From assembly GCA_003560595.1 (NCBI GenBank), contig PWKY01000088.1:1-64000 (forward strand): a stretch of DNA of 64,000 nt, written 5' to 3'. The position numbers were made by a program, and so were the translations under genes. Origin of the DNA: Thermoplasmata archaeon (GTDB lineage Archaea; Thermoplasmatota; Thermoplasmata; Halarchaeoplasmatales; Halarchaeoplasmataceae). This document shows positions 1-8,169 of the stretch, piece after piece. The notes under the pieces are model-generated. The model did no database searches and had not been told where the DNA came from. It saw nothing but the letters and a program-made list of their open reading frames with translations. The stretch's first letter is position 1. Each line of letters begins with the position of its first letter.

Positions 1-61
1 AGAGGAGGTATCTCCTCTCTTTGATCCTCTCCAGCTCTTCCTTGTCGATCTCTTTGCACAT
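1..61 (-). CDS. Partial CDS, N-terminal 20 residues only, function unknown
   Basis: The minus strand has an ATG at 61-59 preceded by a strong GGAGGTGG ribosome site (about 6 nt spacing) and stays open to the window edge. The visible product starts M-C-K-E-I-D-K-E-E and is highly charged. It begins 15 nt after the stop of the upstream gene (77-517), so it is probably the third gene of the same operon. Nothing more can be said about function because the gene runs off the left edge. Confidence 0.6.
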   Translation of the reverse strand, partial: MCKEIDKEELERIKERRYLL

Positions 62-76
62 GCCTTCCACCTCCGT

Positions 77-517
77 TCATGCGTACATCATGGTTTCGTG
101 GGAGTTCTCGTCCCCGTCGGGAGCACTACCCACCTGATACAGCAGCTTGTGGCCGTCCTTCTTCACTATATGCATGAAGTTGTGCATAGGGCATGCAACA
201 GGCCCCTGCGGATAGAAAAGGGCTTTCAACGGCAGTACGCAATCGTGCCGGGAAGCCACTTCTTCGATCTCACCGTTGTTCTCGGAGGTGAACTCGTGCA
301 GATGTGAGTCAACTCCCGCATCTTTGAATAGATGGTGAAGGTTCTTCAACAGATGCCCCTGTACACCTATGGTCTCAACTTTGCCACATTCTTCGGTAGA
401 AGAACATTCGGCACAGTTCTCGAAGAATATATCCACCCGCTCGATCTCGTCCAAAAACTTCTCGTTCAAAAAATTATACCTTTTCTGATATTTCACCAGT
501 ACTTCTATTTCCTTCAT
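77..517 (-). CDS. Hypothetical Cys/His-containing protein (146 aa)
   Basis: I do not recognise this family. The protein is soluble with no signal peptide. It has a C-A-E-C-S-S-T-E-E-C cluster near residue 35, an H-D-C at about residue 92 and a C-P-M-H near residue 110, spacing that would suit a metal site or redox cysteines. Its ATG overlaps the stop of the upstream thioredoxin-fold gene by 4 nt (ATGA), so the two are translationally coupled. The partner's CPPC motif suggests a thiol or metal-handling role, but this is inference from context only. Confidence 0.7.
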   Translation of the reverse strand: MKEIEVLVKYQKRYNFLNEKFLDEIERVDIFFENCAECSSTEECGKVETIGVQGHLLKNLHHLFKDAGVDSHLHEFTSENNGEIEEVASRHDCVLPLKALFYPQGPVACPMHNFMHIVKKDGHKLLYQVGSAPDGDENSHETMMYA

Positions 518-1419
518 TTTATCACCTTCATCACAAAAGCTGCCGAACCATGGTCTAGAGTAACTATCCCCTTTCTCAGGAACGGGTCGTACTCTACCTC
601 ACCGACAGCACCTATCACGGAACGTATGTACTCCGCTTGATTTTCGACGTGCTTAGATCCACCCATGTGAACCAGTATGTTCTTTCCGTCGGAGAAGAAC
701 AGAGCGGGTGCACAGAAGATGTTGAACTCTTCTACTAGTCCGGAGATATCCTTATCTCCAAACATACGCTTGAAGAAACTAACGTCCTCCAACTCGTCCT
801 CAAGAGCTTCTACGGCCTTATCGACCACCTTACATGGTGGGCATCCGTCCATCCCTATGGTCAGCACCTTCAAACCTTCTTCTTTCAGGCATCTAGGAAG
901 GACCGATGACGAAACAGACGGTACCTCATCATGACCACCGAACTGTTCCAGAGTCTCCTTATCTACCTTAGAAAGGTACTCTTCCCGAAGGTCAAAGCCG
1001 AAGTATCCAGCCTCGTCCTGAACGTACTCCGAGATTGGATACCTTCCGAAGTACAAGGCCCGGGATGTCAACACTCTCTCAACATCGGTCTCTCCATAGC
1101 AGTCCTGAAAAACATCTTTAGCGAAGTACAAGCGCGGTACCCCTTTGATATCAACTAGCCTTAAGGGATCATACCGAGGATCAAACCATCGACCGGACCA
1201 CGCCATCAACTGATAGAAGGCCTCTTTCAGTTCCTCGACCTGTTCTTCAAGATCTACAAGGTCCTCTTCCAAGAACCCCATCTCCTTCGATATCTTCCAG
1301 AAAACTTCTGCCTTCGGAGCATACCCTTCTACACCATCCACCACTTTTTCGCAGCTTCTAGTGTTTTCTTCGATCTCTTTACATATCTCAATATATTTCA
1401 ATATCTTTTTCTTTTTCAT
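514..1419 (-). CDS. Protein with C-terminal thioredoxin-like domain (CPPC)
   Basis: A product of about 301 residues. The first ~185 residues are helical and charged, with no recognised domain. Residues ~185-260 look like a thioredoxin/glutaredoxin fold with a G-C-P-P-C-K active site followed by a helix and a P-A-L-F-F segment (position of the cis-Pro loop). An in-frame TTG lies 9 nt further upstream, but the GGGAG site sits directly against it and is 9 nt from the ATG at 1419, so the ATG is preferred. It is the first gene of a three-gene minus-strand operon (514-1419, 77-517, 1-61). The likely role is a disulfide or persulfide exchange protein; the substrate is unknown. Confidence 0.72.
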   Translation of the reverse strand: MKKKKILKYIEICKEIEENTRSCEKVVDGVEGYAPKAEVFWKISKEMGFLEEDLVDLEEQVEELKEAFYQLMAWSGRWFDPRYDPLRLVDIKGVPRLYFAKDVFQDCYGETDVERVLTSRALYFGRYPISEYVQDEAGYFGFDLREEYLSKVDKETLEQFGGHDEVPSVSSSVLPRCLKEEGLKVLTIGMDGCPPCKVVDKAVEALEDELEDVSFFKRMFGDKDISGLVEEFNIFCAPALFFSDGKNILVHMGGSKHVENQAEYIRSVIGAVGEVEYDPFLRKGIVTLDHGSAAFVMKVIK

Positions 1420-2054
1420 TGCTTTCAACTCCCTTCTTTTTGATTAAAGAAAGAACGTAAAATCAACTCCGTCGAAACAGAGCTCAAGCTGATCCATAAC
1501 TATTTTCAAACCAGATATTCATCTAGATATAGACAAAAAATACTCAAATTTTTATCAACACATCTTTTTGTCATTCTATCAAACTACATCTTCAATAGTT
1601 AACTACCTATATGGTACAAATTAAACTAATTTTTACCAAATATCATCAAAAAATACGAGTATCATTATCCTGATTTATAGGGAAAAACACCTTCGTTTTT
1701 CACGATAAAAATAACTAAATTAAGTAAAAGCCAGATTCGAGACAAAAAATCGTGTCTGTTGATTTTAAGCGATCCGAGATATTTAAAATTTTCGCCGATG
1801 CGAGACCTTATTTAGGGGGGATCGTAGGATCTAACAACTCGATCATGTAAATTCAAAATCACCGTAGAATTTTCTCAAGATCACTCAAACTTATAGAGAT
1901 ATCTAAAATATGCATTTGAAAGCTTCTCACAAACAATAAAACCTTATCATCCCCTCAACTCTGTAAACCTCTAAGACTATAATTTTCGTAACACCTCTAA
2001 ACAATTAGTAATAGAACCAAAAACTTAATAACGGTCACAGTTCTAGTTATAAAT
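1420..2054. other. 635-bp AT-rich intergenic region with an orphan promoter-like element
   Basis: No convincing ORF lies on either strand. A near-ideal archaeal TATA element (ATATTTAAAAT, 1779-1789) sits in the middle, about 270 nt from the nearest downstream gene start. It is followed by a G-rich stretch and GATCG...CGATC inverted repeats, so an unannotated small RNA is possible. A small hairpin (GAAAAAC/GTTTTTC) lies near 1681-1702. A second weak box (ACTTAATAA, about 28 nt before 2055) fits leaderless transcription of the next gene. Confidence 0.4.
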
Positions 2055-2840
2055 ATGCCTAGATCAGTCCATATAGCGATGGGTACTGCTGATTTCAAAA
2101 CTATCGTAGATCCGATATTCAAAAAGTACCCTTGTGGAGAGATAGTACTCATACGCCCTACTAAGAACGAGGCTGTGAATCATATAAAAACGTATTATGA
2201 TGAAACGGAAAGTAATCGAAGAAAATTTCAGGACCTTGACATGAGAGTACGGGAAGTCACGGTGGACCCAGATGAATACGAACAGATATTCGAGGAATTG
2301 ACAAAGATTGTCAGAGAGTACATCTCTGGTGATCATAATATATTCATCAATATGTCCAGTGCACCAGAACTAGTCATGATCGCCATGATAACAGCCGCCT
2401 ACAGCATGCCAAATACTAAGAAGATCAAATTGTTGATGCATACGCCAAATGCTTACGTCTTACATGAAAGATCCAGGAACAGATGTAGAACCGGTTCCCA
2501 GAAAACCAGTGATTTCGATCCTCGGGTATCGAGCTTGTCTATGAACAAAGCTAGAGCCCATCTAGACGAAAGGTTCGATTATAATATAGAGATACCCATC
2601 TTTCCTACGGAAGAGATCCCTCAGGACCTCTTAAACATCATGAAAGCCCTCTACCGATTTGGAGGTGTTGATTCGATAAAAGAGATATTGGAAGAGATCG
2701 ATACACAGAGGTCAACTCTACAGTATCGTCTGGACAAGTTAGAAGAGATGAACCTCATCCACCGCCAACCAACGACGAACGGTGTGAAACTTCAGCTCAC
2801 TAGGGCCGGAGAGATGTACGTCAAGGCAAATAGCTGCTGA
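2055..2840 (+). CDS. CARF-like/winged-helix transcriptional regulator (HFX_2341/DUF6293-like)
   Basis: 261 residues. The N-terminal ~150 residues form a Rossmann-like ligand domain: it opens M-P-R-S-V-H-I-A-M-G-T, has a V-L-I-R-P type strand, and has an N-M-S-S-A-P-E-L loop followed by a hydrophobic helix, as in CARF and HFX_2341-family regulators. The C-terminal ~65 residues form a winged helix (S-T-L-Q-Y-R-L-D-K-L-E-E-M-N-L-I). Known relatives are archaeal regulators related to Csa3, but there is no CRISPR array or cas interference gene here. It is monocistronic, with a TATA-like box about 28 nt before the ATG. The ligand (possibly a nucleotide second messenger) is inference. Confidence 0.7.
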   Translation: MPRSVHIAMGTADFKTIVDPIFKKYPCGEIVLIRPTKNEAVNHIKTYYDETESNRRKFQDLDMRVREVTVDPDEYEQIFEELTKIVREYISGDHNIFINMSSAPELVMIAMITAAYSMPNTKKIKLLMHTPNAYVLHERSRNRCRTGSQKTSDFDPRVSSLSMNKARAHLDERFDYNIEIPIFPTEEIPQDLLNIMKALYRFGGVDSIKEILEEIDTQRSTLQYRLDKLEEMNLIHRQPTTNGVKLQLTRAGEMYVKANSC

Positions 2841-2954
2841 GGAAATACTTCCATGGCTCGGACCATATCGCGTATAACATCATGATACATTTGCATCGTG
2901 TGAACCATAGAAATGAGGGAATATTAATATGACAGATACACTCTGTTTTATAGG

Positions 2955-3449
2955 ATGAAAGAAAAAAGGTTCCCCAAAATCAAGGTAAAGACACTGTCCG
3001 GCAAAGACCTGGTGCTTCCGGATGATACCAAAGGCAAGGTGGTGCTCATAGGTGTTGCCTTTGTGAGAGAGGCCCAGGGGATGCTTGATTCATGGATGGA
3101 CCACTTTCAGCATCTGTGCAGTGAGAACGAGGTGTACGAACTGCCCATCATCGAAAGCTCCTTCTGGAAGATCTTTTCCGGTTTCATCGACGGAGGTATG
3201 AGGTCTGGAATACCCCAGGAAAAACACGACTTCGTGGGCACCCATTACGGCGATGCTTCGGAATTCGTGGATGCCCTGGATATCAAGGAAAGAGATCACG
3301 GTTACGTGTTTCTGGTGGATGAAGAAGGGTACATACGTTTCAGGGGGAAAGGGTACATCGACGATGAGGGTAAGGATAAGATGCTGGAAAGGGTCAAAGG
3401 CATGTGTACTTACCATGGGATGGTAGCAGATGATCATCAGGCTAGGTGA
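2955..3449 (+). CDS. Thioredoxin-fold protein of ATP10/peroxiredoxin-like type, no active-site Cys pair
   Basis: 164 residues. It begins F-P-K-I-K-V-K-T-L-S-G-K and G-K-V-V-L-I-G-V-A-F, the typical first strands of AhpC/TSA or ATP10-like thioredoxin folds. It ends with Y-V-F-L-V-D-E-E-G-Y-I-R-F-R-G-K-G, the usual C-terminal strand pair. The CxxC or peroxidatic Cys expected after the first strand is replaced by V-R-E-A-Q, so ordinary peroxidase chemistry is unlikely; this V-x-E-A-Q pattern recalls ATP10-like proteins. A TATA-like box lies about 30 nt upstream. The function is unknown. Confidence 0.68.
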   Translation: MKEKRFPKIKVKTLSGKDLVLPDDTKGKVVLIGVAFVREAQGMLDSWMDHFQHLCSENEVYELPIIESSFWKIFSGFIDGGMRSGIPQEKHDFVGTHYGDASEFVDALDIKERDHGYVFLVDEEGYIRFRGKGYIDDEGKDKMLERVKGMCTYHGMVADDHQAR

Positions 3450-3532
3450 TAAAGAAGATAGAGTCCTCCGCTCTAAACTAGGAAAGCTATACCTTTATTC
3501 ATAGTTTTGTCAATCAATAGTATTCTCTTTTA

Positions 3533-3730
3533 TCAGCTTCGATCGACCTTCCTAACGTTCAAAGCTTGATACCCACGTTCCCCGAAAGTACTGTCGAATT
3601 CAACCCGATCACCCTCATCTAGTGAAACACAATTCAATAGCTCGTTTCGATGAACGAAATGGTCTTTTCTATCGGTCTCTATGAAGCCGTATCCTTTCAG
3701 CGGGTCGAAGAATTTCACGGTTCCTTTCAT
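3533..3730 (-). CDS. Cold-shock-domain protein (CspA-like)
   Basis: 65 residues, the full length of a single cold-shock domain. It opens M-K-G-T-V-K-F-F-D, contains the RNP1 motif K-G-Y-G-F-I, and has an RNP2-like D-H-F-V-H-R in which His replaces the usual Val or Ile after Asp. Such proteins bind single-stranded RNA or DNA and act as RNA chaperones in the cytoplasm. It stands alone on the minus strand. Csp genes are patchily distributed in archaea, so acquisition from bacteria at some point is plausible but not shown by the sequence. Confidence 0.92.
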   Translation of the reverse strand: MKGTVKFFDPLKGYGFIETDRKDHFVHRNELLNCVSLDEGDRVEFDSTFGERGYQALNVRKVDRS

Positions 3731-3931
3731 ATGTTCCTCGTTGGTAACTTACTCAATGAGTTTTTACTATTTCTAATTATTCATCCTTACAAAGATATCT
3801 CAAGTTTCTAGATCTGATGGGGTGTAAAAATCTTTATTATATCTATAGTGGAACCTGTAAATTCTGAACACTGGCGAAACACTAGCACTATATGGATATA
3901 CTTTAAATATCTAAAGGCACATATCTAAAAC

Positions 3932-4672
3932 ATGAAGCATAAAATATTCGGTAACAATCTACAGGTAGTTGCTTTACAGCTAGCTCCCTCCGAACTGGTA
4001 TATGCGGAAGCCGGTTCGATGGTATACATGACCGGAAATATGACTATGACGACGGAGTCACGTGGTGGTATCAAAAAAGGGATCAAGAGGAAATTGACGG
4101 GTGAATCCTTCTATGTAACACAATTCCGACCTATGGGGGGAAACGGAGTAGTAGCCTTCGGAGGTAACTGTCCCGGTACGATAAAACCATTGGAACTGGA
4201 TGGAAATAAAGAATATATAGTACAAAAGGACGGATTCCTATGTGCCGAGGACTCGGTAGACTTTGACATCCAACGTCAGAGGGGTTTAGGAAAATCCATG
4301 TTCGGTGGTCACGGTTTCATCCTACAAAAGCTGACAGGAAGAGGCACAGTATTTATCCACGGTGCAGGCGATTTCATAGAAAAGGACTTGAGACCTGGCG
4401 AGATATTGAAGGTGTCAACCGGACATTCTTTAGCATGGGAGAATACTATCTCATTCGATATAGAACGATCTGGGAATCTCAAAAGTATGTTTTTCTCCGG
4501 AGAGGGTATGTTCGTAACTACATTGACCGGTCCTGGAAAAGTATGGCTGCAGAGTATGACCTTACCTCAATTGGCCGCTAGTTTGAGGTCTTATTCACCG
4601 GGATCAGGATCCAGCGGTGGAAATACCAGTAAAGGTATAAGCATAGGCGGTATCCCCATCGGTGGAAGATGA
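3932..4672 (+). CDS. TIGR00266/AIM24 family protein
   Basis: 246 residues. It contains the typical beta-rich TIGR00266 pattern: L-A-P-S-E-L-V-Y-A-E-A-G-S-M-V-Y-M near the N terminus, G-E-S-F-Y-V-T-Q-F, and G-P-G-K-V-W-L-Q-S near the C terminus, followed by a Gly/Ser-rich tail. This widespread family has no established biochemical role in prokaryotes and is distantly related to mitochondrial AIM24. The stop overlaps the ATG of a small two-helix membrane protein by 4 nt, so the pair is coupled and may act at the membrane. Confidence 0.85.
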   Translation: MKHKIFGNNLQVVALQLAPSELVYAEAGSMVYMTGNMTMTTESRGGIKKGIKRKLTGESFYVTQFRPMGGNGVVAFGGNCPGTIKPLELDGNKEYIVQKDGFLCAEDSVDFDIQRQRGLGKSMFGGHGFILQKLTGRGTVFIHGAGDFIEKDLRPGEILKVSTGHSLAWENTISFDIERSGNLKSMFFSGEGMFVTTLTGPGKVWLQSMTLPQLAASLRSYSPGSGSSGGNTSKGISIGGIPIGGR

Positions 4673-4914
4673 AAAGATCGGATTATCTACTGATAGCTCT
4701 AGGCACGGTATTGATGGTGCTGGGGGTACTATACCTGATGGGCTTGATCGCCCATCTACTAGCCGTAGTTTTCTTCGCATCCTGTATCCTATTTGTGTTG
4801 ATCATGGTAGTGCTAGCGTTGATCGGTGTGATCTCGATACCTTATTACACTATAAAGAAAAAGCCAAAAACACAGGAGCAGGGAAACTACAACCTAGAAG
4901 ATTTCAAGGAATAA
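4669..4914 (+). CDS. Small membrane protein (81 aa, two transmembrane helices)
   Basis: Residues ~7-28 and ~32-58 form two hydrophobic segments rich in Leu, Val and Ile. A short basic and polar cytoplasmic tail (K-K-K-P-K-T-Q-E-Q) follows. Its ATG overlaps the stop of the TIGR00266 gene (ATGA), so it is co-translated with that protein and may anchor or partner it. No family was recognised. The ends are well defined by the coupling and by the downstream convergent response-regulator gene. Confidence 0.75.
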   Translation: MKRSDYLLIALGTVLMVLGVLYLMGLIAHLLAVVFFASCILFVLIMVVLALIGVISIPYYTIKKKPKTQEQGNYNLEDFKE

Positions 4915-4964
4915 TAGATCGCCAGCATCATAAGGATATCTCAACACCCTTGAAGCATATACTA

Positions 4965-5408
4965 TCATTGATCTGGTTGTTTGTTGATATCAAACCAGTA
5001 GTTTTTGATGGTTTTAGCGATATTTATCAAGTCATCAAATCTCACCGGTTTTATCAGGTACGAGTTAGCCCCTAATCGGTAGCTTTTTAGAATGTCCTTA
5101 TCGTGGGAGGAAGATGACAGTATGATCACCGGGATGTATTTGATCTTTTCTTGTTTCCTTATCCACCGTAGTATATCAAAACCCGATTTACCTGGAAGCT
5201 TTAGATCAAGTATTATCAAGTCAAGCGTCTGTTCTTCAGTCGATCCTATGAACTCAACCAACTTAGTTTTCGCCTCTTCCCAATTTGATGCTGTGTTTAC
5301 CGATATGTTCATATCCAATTTTTCAAAGGCACGTTTTATTAGCATCCTATCATTTTGGTCGTCATCCACTAAAAATATAGATCTTGTAGTATCGTTCATT
5401 CCCAACAT
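4965..5408 (-). CDS. Single-domain response regulator (CheY/Rcp1-like)
   Basis: 147 residues made of one receiver domain. It shows the acidic triad D-D-D in F-L-V-D-D-D, the phospho-acceptor Asp in I-I-L-D-L-K-L-P-G, the Thr/Ser position in I-L-S-S-S, and the Lys in I-K-P-V. The length and S-G-F-D-I-L-R-W-I-R pattern resemble Rcp1-type regulators that pair with PAS or phytochrome-like kinases. It begins 5 nt after the stop of the large hybrid kinase (5413-8064), and that gene's stop lies within its ribosome site (GGTGATGAT), so it is the cognate partner by position. There is no output domain; it probably acts by protein interaction or as a phosphorelay shuttle. Confidence 0.92.
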   Translation of the reverse strand: MLGMNDTTRSIFLVDDDQNDRMLIKRAFEKLDMNISVNTASNWEEAKTKLVEFIGSTEEQTLDLIILDLKLPGKSGFDILRWIRKQEKIKYIPVIILSSSSHDKDILKSYRLGANSYLIKPVRFDDLINIAKTIKNYWFDINKQPDQ

Positions 5409-5412
5409 ATCA

Positions 5413-8064
5413 TCACCCTGATTTTTTCAATTCTATCCAAAAAGTACTTCCCTCTCCAGGTACAGATTCAACTCCGAATTTACCGCCCAGTTTATCAACC
5501 GCTTTCTTTACTATAGCAAGTCCGACTCCTGTTCCTTTATAACTTTCGATGCCGTGGAGGCGGTCAAACATGTTGAATATCATCTCCTGATCATCCCTAT
5601 CTATACCTATACCGTTGTCCTTAACTTTGATCTTTACATTATCATCCTTTTCCTCTGTCCAAACAGTAACTATAGGTGTTTGATCGTCTGAAACAAACTT
5701 TATGGCGTTAGATATCAGATTACATATTATCTGATTTAATAATGTGCGAGTAGCAATTACAGGATGCAGAGGCTCTTCAATATTTACTTCAGCCTTTTCT
5801 CTGTCGATCTCATTTTCTAGCTCATCTAAAACTCGCTCTAGTGCTTTACCGAGGTCACAGTGTTGTAATTCTACTTCAAGGGCGGATAACCTAGAATAGT
5901 GCAGTAAGTCCTGCATCAAGACATCCATCCTTTCTGCAGCGTTATTCATCCTCCTTATCAGCACTTTTTTATCTTCGCTTATACTATCGTGGTTATCCTC
6001 TAAGAGTATACTTCCAAATCCCTGGATGGCCCTTAAAGGTGCTCGTAGATCATGGGATACGGAATAGGCGAAGGATTCCAGTTCTTCATTTTTTTCTTTA
6101 AGGATCATCTCGGTCTTCTTTCTCTCAGTGATATTACGTATAAGAGCAAAGGCTTCCCCTTCACCAGAAGGAACGATACGTGCTTCGAACCATTTTTTTT
6201 GGCCTTTTATGGGTATCTCATACTCTACTTTTTGTAGAACATCATCATCTATACTCTTCCTCAGGTGTTCCATAACTCGGACCGCTTCCTCTTCTGGAAA
6301 AAGATCAGTTATTTTTTTACCGATAGTTTTTTCCTTAGGTTGGATCAATTCATCCTCTGATTTAGAGATTATCTCCAAGTACTGGCCTTCTCTGTTAGTC
6401 TTGATCATGATGTCAGGTATCAATTCCAGGATTGAGCGTTTATATTCCTCACTTTCACTAAGTTCCCGAGTCTTTTTATCCACCAGTTCTTCGAGGTTGT
6501 TCTGGTACTTTTTAAGCTCTTCTTCCGCCTTTTTTTTATCGGTGATATCTGCATGGGTACCTACGAATCGAATAGGTTTTCCATCTTCATCGCGTTCAAC
6601 TATACGCCCCCTTCCTTTAACCCACATATATTCGCCGTCACTTTTTTTAAAACGGAATTCAACATCAAATCGTTCGATTTCTCCGTTGATATGTTTTTTT
6701 GCTTGGGTGAATACTTTTTCTACATCATCTCTATGAACTCTATTTTTGAATTCTTCCAATCTATGGGGAAATGCGTTGATATCGTAGCCGGCCATCTGAT
6801 AATATCTCGGATCATAATATACCTTATCAGAAGTTAGATCCCAATCCCAGATACCCTCGTTCGTTACTGCCATGGCAAGGTCTAATCGTTCTTTGCTCTC
6901 TATTATGGCATTTTCCATTTTTTTACGTTCAGTAACATCCGTTAAAAGTTCAACAACACCGGTTATCTCTCCGGTTTCACTATCTCTCATCGGATATGAG
7001 TATAATTCCAACCACTCTATATCTGTTCCCGATAACCCCTTAACAACATCCTTTTCAACTGTTCCATTTTTCAAACTTCTTATAGTTGGACAAGGGTCAC
7101 AGGGTTCTTCTGAATTTTGATAACATTCATAACATTTTTTTCCCTCAAGAGGCGTGTTTTCCGAATACCATTCTCTCATTATCGGATTTGCGTATTGTAT
7201 CCTCAAATCCTTATCCAACACACTGATACCGTCACGTATGGCTTCTAAAATAAATTCCAAGAATTGCTCATTTTGATGTAGCTTTTCTTCAGCTTTTTTC
7301 CTATCGGTGATATCCTGTACAAAACCTACGGTCCCGATTATCTCACCATCGTAGTCTTTATGTGGTGTAGTACCGACTGTAACATCTATTACAGGTGAGC
7401 CGGTTATCAACCAATATCTACCATCTGGTGATCGAACTTCCCGCGTGAATTTTCTTCCGTGTTCGAACGCTAGCGTGACGGGACAATCACTACATGGTTT
7501 TTCTTCATCACCCCATATTTTATAGCATTTCCTTCCGATCAGGTCCTCAGGTTGTGCCCCTACCGAATCCGCAGCCGCTCTATTCGCATAGAGAACTTCG
7601 AGGTCTTTCCCATGATAGATTATATGTTCCGCAGCACTGTCAAGTATCTTGCTTTTTTCATCTTTCAACCGCCTCAAAGAGTTCTCTTCGCGGTGTCGTA
7701 AAACTTCTTTATAGATGGCGTCAGAAAGAAGATAATATTGGGTATTTAGGGAACCCGTTTTTTCGATAAAGCGATCCGCACCCAGGTTCAGTGCGTCAAC
7801 GACTACACTTTCATTTCCTGTGAATATGATAAAAGGTATGTCGATGTCTCTTTTCCCCCTAACCTCCTCTAAGAACTCTAAACCGTTCATACCGGGGATT
7901 TCAAATTCCGAAACTATGGCATCAAATTCTTCATCCTTCAATAGATCTAGCGCTTTTTCAGCCGATCTACAGGTTTTGATATCAAAGTCACTACGATCTA
8001 GATCAAAGGAGATTAGACCATCTTCTGGTAGACATGGTTCTTCGTCAACCATCAGTATCCTCAT
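5413..8064 (-). CDS. Hybrid sensor histidine kinase: receiver, four PAS, HisKA, HATPase
   Basis: 883 residues, no transmembrane helix, so a cytoplasmic sensor. Order: receiver domain ~1-118; PAS ~138-258; PAS ~264-381; PAS/PAC ~385-505; PAS ~535-650; HisKA with S-H-D-L-R-A-P-L (His671); HATPase with N-box N-L-I-S-N-A, G1 D-N-G-I-G-I (~816) and G2 G-T-G-V-G-L (~844). The receiver carries Glu53 (V-S-E-F-E-I-P-G) where the phospho-acceptor Asp is expected, a natural phosphomimetic-like change. PAS1 and PAS2 each contain a C...C-x2-C-P cysteine cluster (P-C-S-D-C-P and P-C-D-P-C-P) that could bind metal or sense redox state. It is followed by its response regulator at 4965-5408. Confidence 0.92.
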   Translation of the reverse strand: MRILMVDEEPCLPEDGLISFDLDRSDFDIKTCRSAEKALDLLKDEEFDAIVSEFEIPGMNGLEFLEEVRGKRDIDIPFIIFTGNESVVVDALNLGADRFIEKTGSLNTQYYLLSDAIYKEVLRHREENSLRRLKDEKSKILDSAAEHIIYHGKDLEVLYANRAAADSVGAQPEDLIGRKCYKIWGDEEKPCSDCPVTLAFEHGRKFTREVRSPDGRYWLITGSPVIDVTVGTTPHKDYDGEIIGTVGFVQDITDRKKAEEKLHQNEQFLEFILEAIRDGISVLDKDLRIQYANPIMREWYSENTPLEGKKCYECYQNSEEPCDPCPTIRSLKNGTVEKDVVKGLSGTDIEWLELYSYPMRDSETGEITGVVELLTDVTERKKMENAIIESKERLDLAMAVTNEGIWDWDLTSDKVYYDPRYYQMAGYDINAFPHRLEEFKNRVHRDDVEKVFTQAKKHINGEIERFDVEFRFKKSDGEYMWVKGRGRIVERDEDGKPIRFVGTHADITDKKKAEEELKKYQNNLEELVDKKTRELSESEEYKRSILELIPDIMIKTNREGQYLEIISKSEDELIQPKEKTIGKKITDLFPEEEAVRVMEHLRKSIDDDVLQKVEYEIPIKGQKKWFEARIVPSGEGEAFALIRNITERKKTEMILKEKNEELESFAYSVSHDLRAPLRAIQGFGSILLEDNHDSISEDKKVLIRRMNNAAERMDVLMQDLLHYSRLSALEVELQHCDLGKALERVLDELENEIDREKAEVNIEEPLHPVIATRTLLNQIICNLISNAIKFVSDDQTPIVTVWTEEKDDNVKIKVKDNGIGIDRDDQEMIFNMFDRLHGIESYKGTGVGLAIVKKAVDKLGGKFGVESVPGEGSTFWIELKKSG

Positions 8065-8169
8065 ATATCACGGACCTCGTTCAAAATTATTACGGAGATA
8101 TATAGTATATTAATATTTCGTAAATTTTTGAAATTATATGACCGCGGATTTAGCAAAGCCGACAAGATA

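Noticed and set aside
6128-6736. 202-codon open frame on the plus strand
   Set aside because: It is antisense to the PAS region of the histidine kinase, with skewed composition and no start signal.
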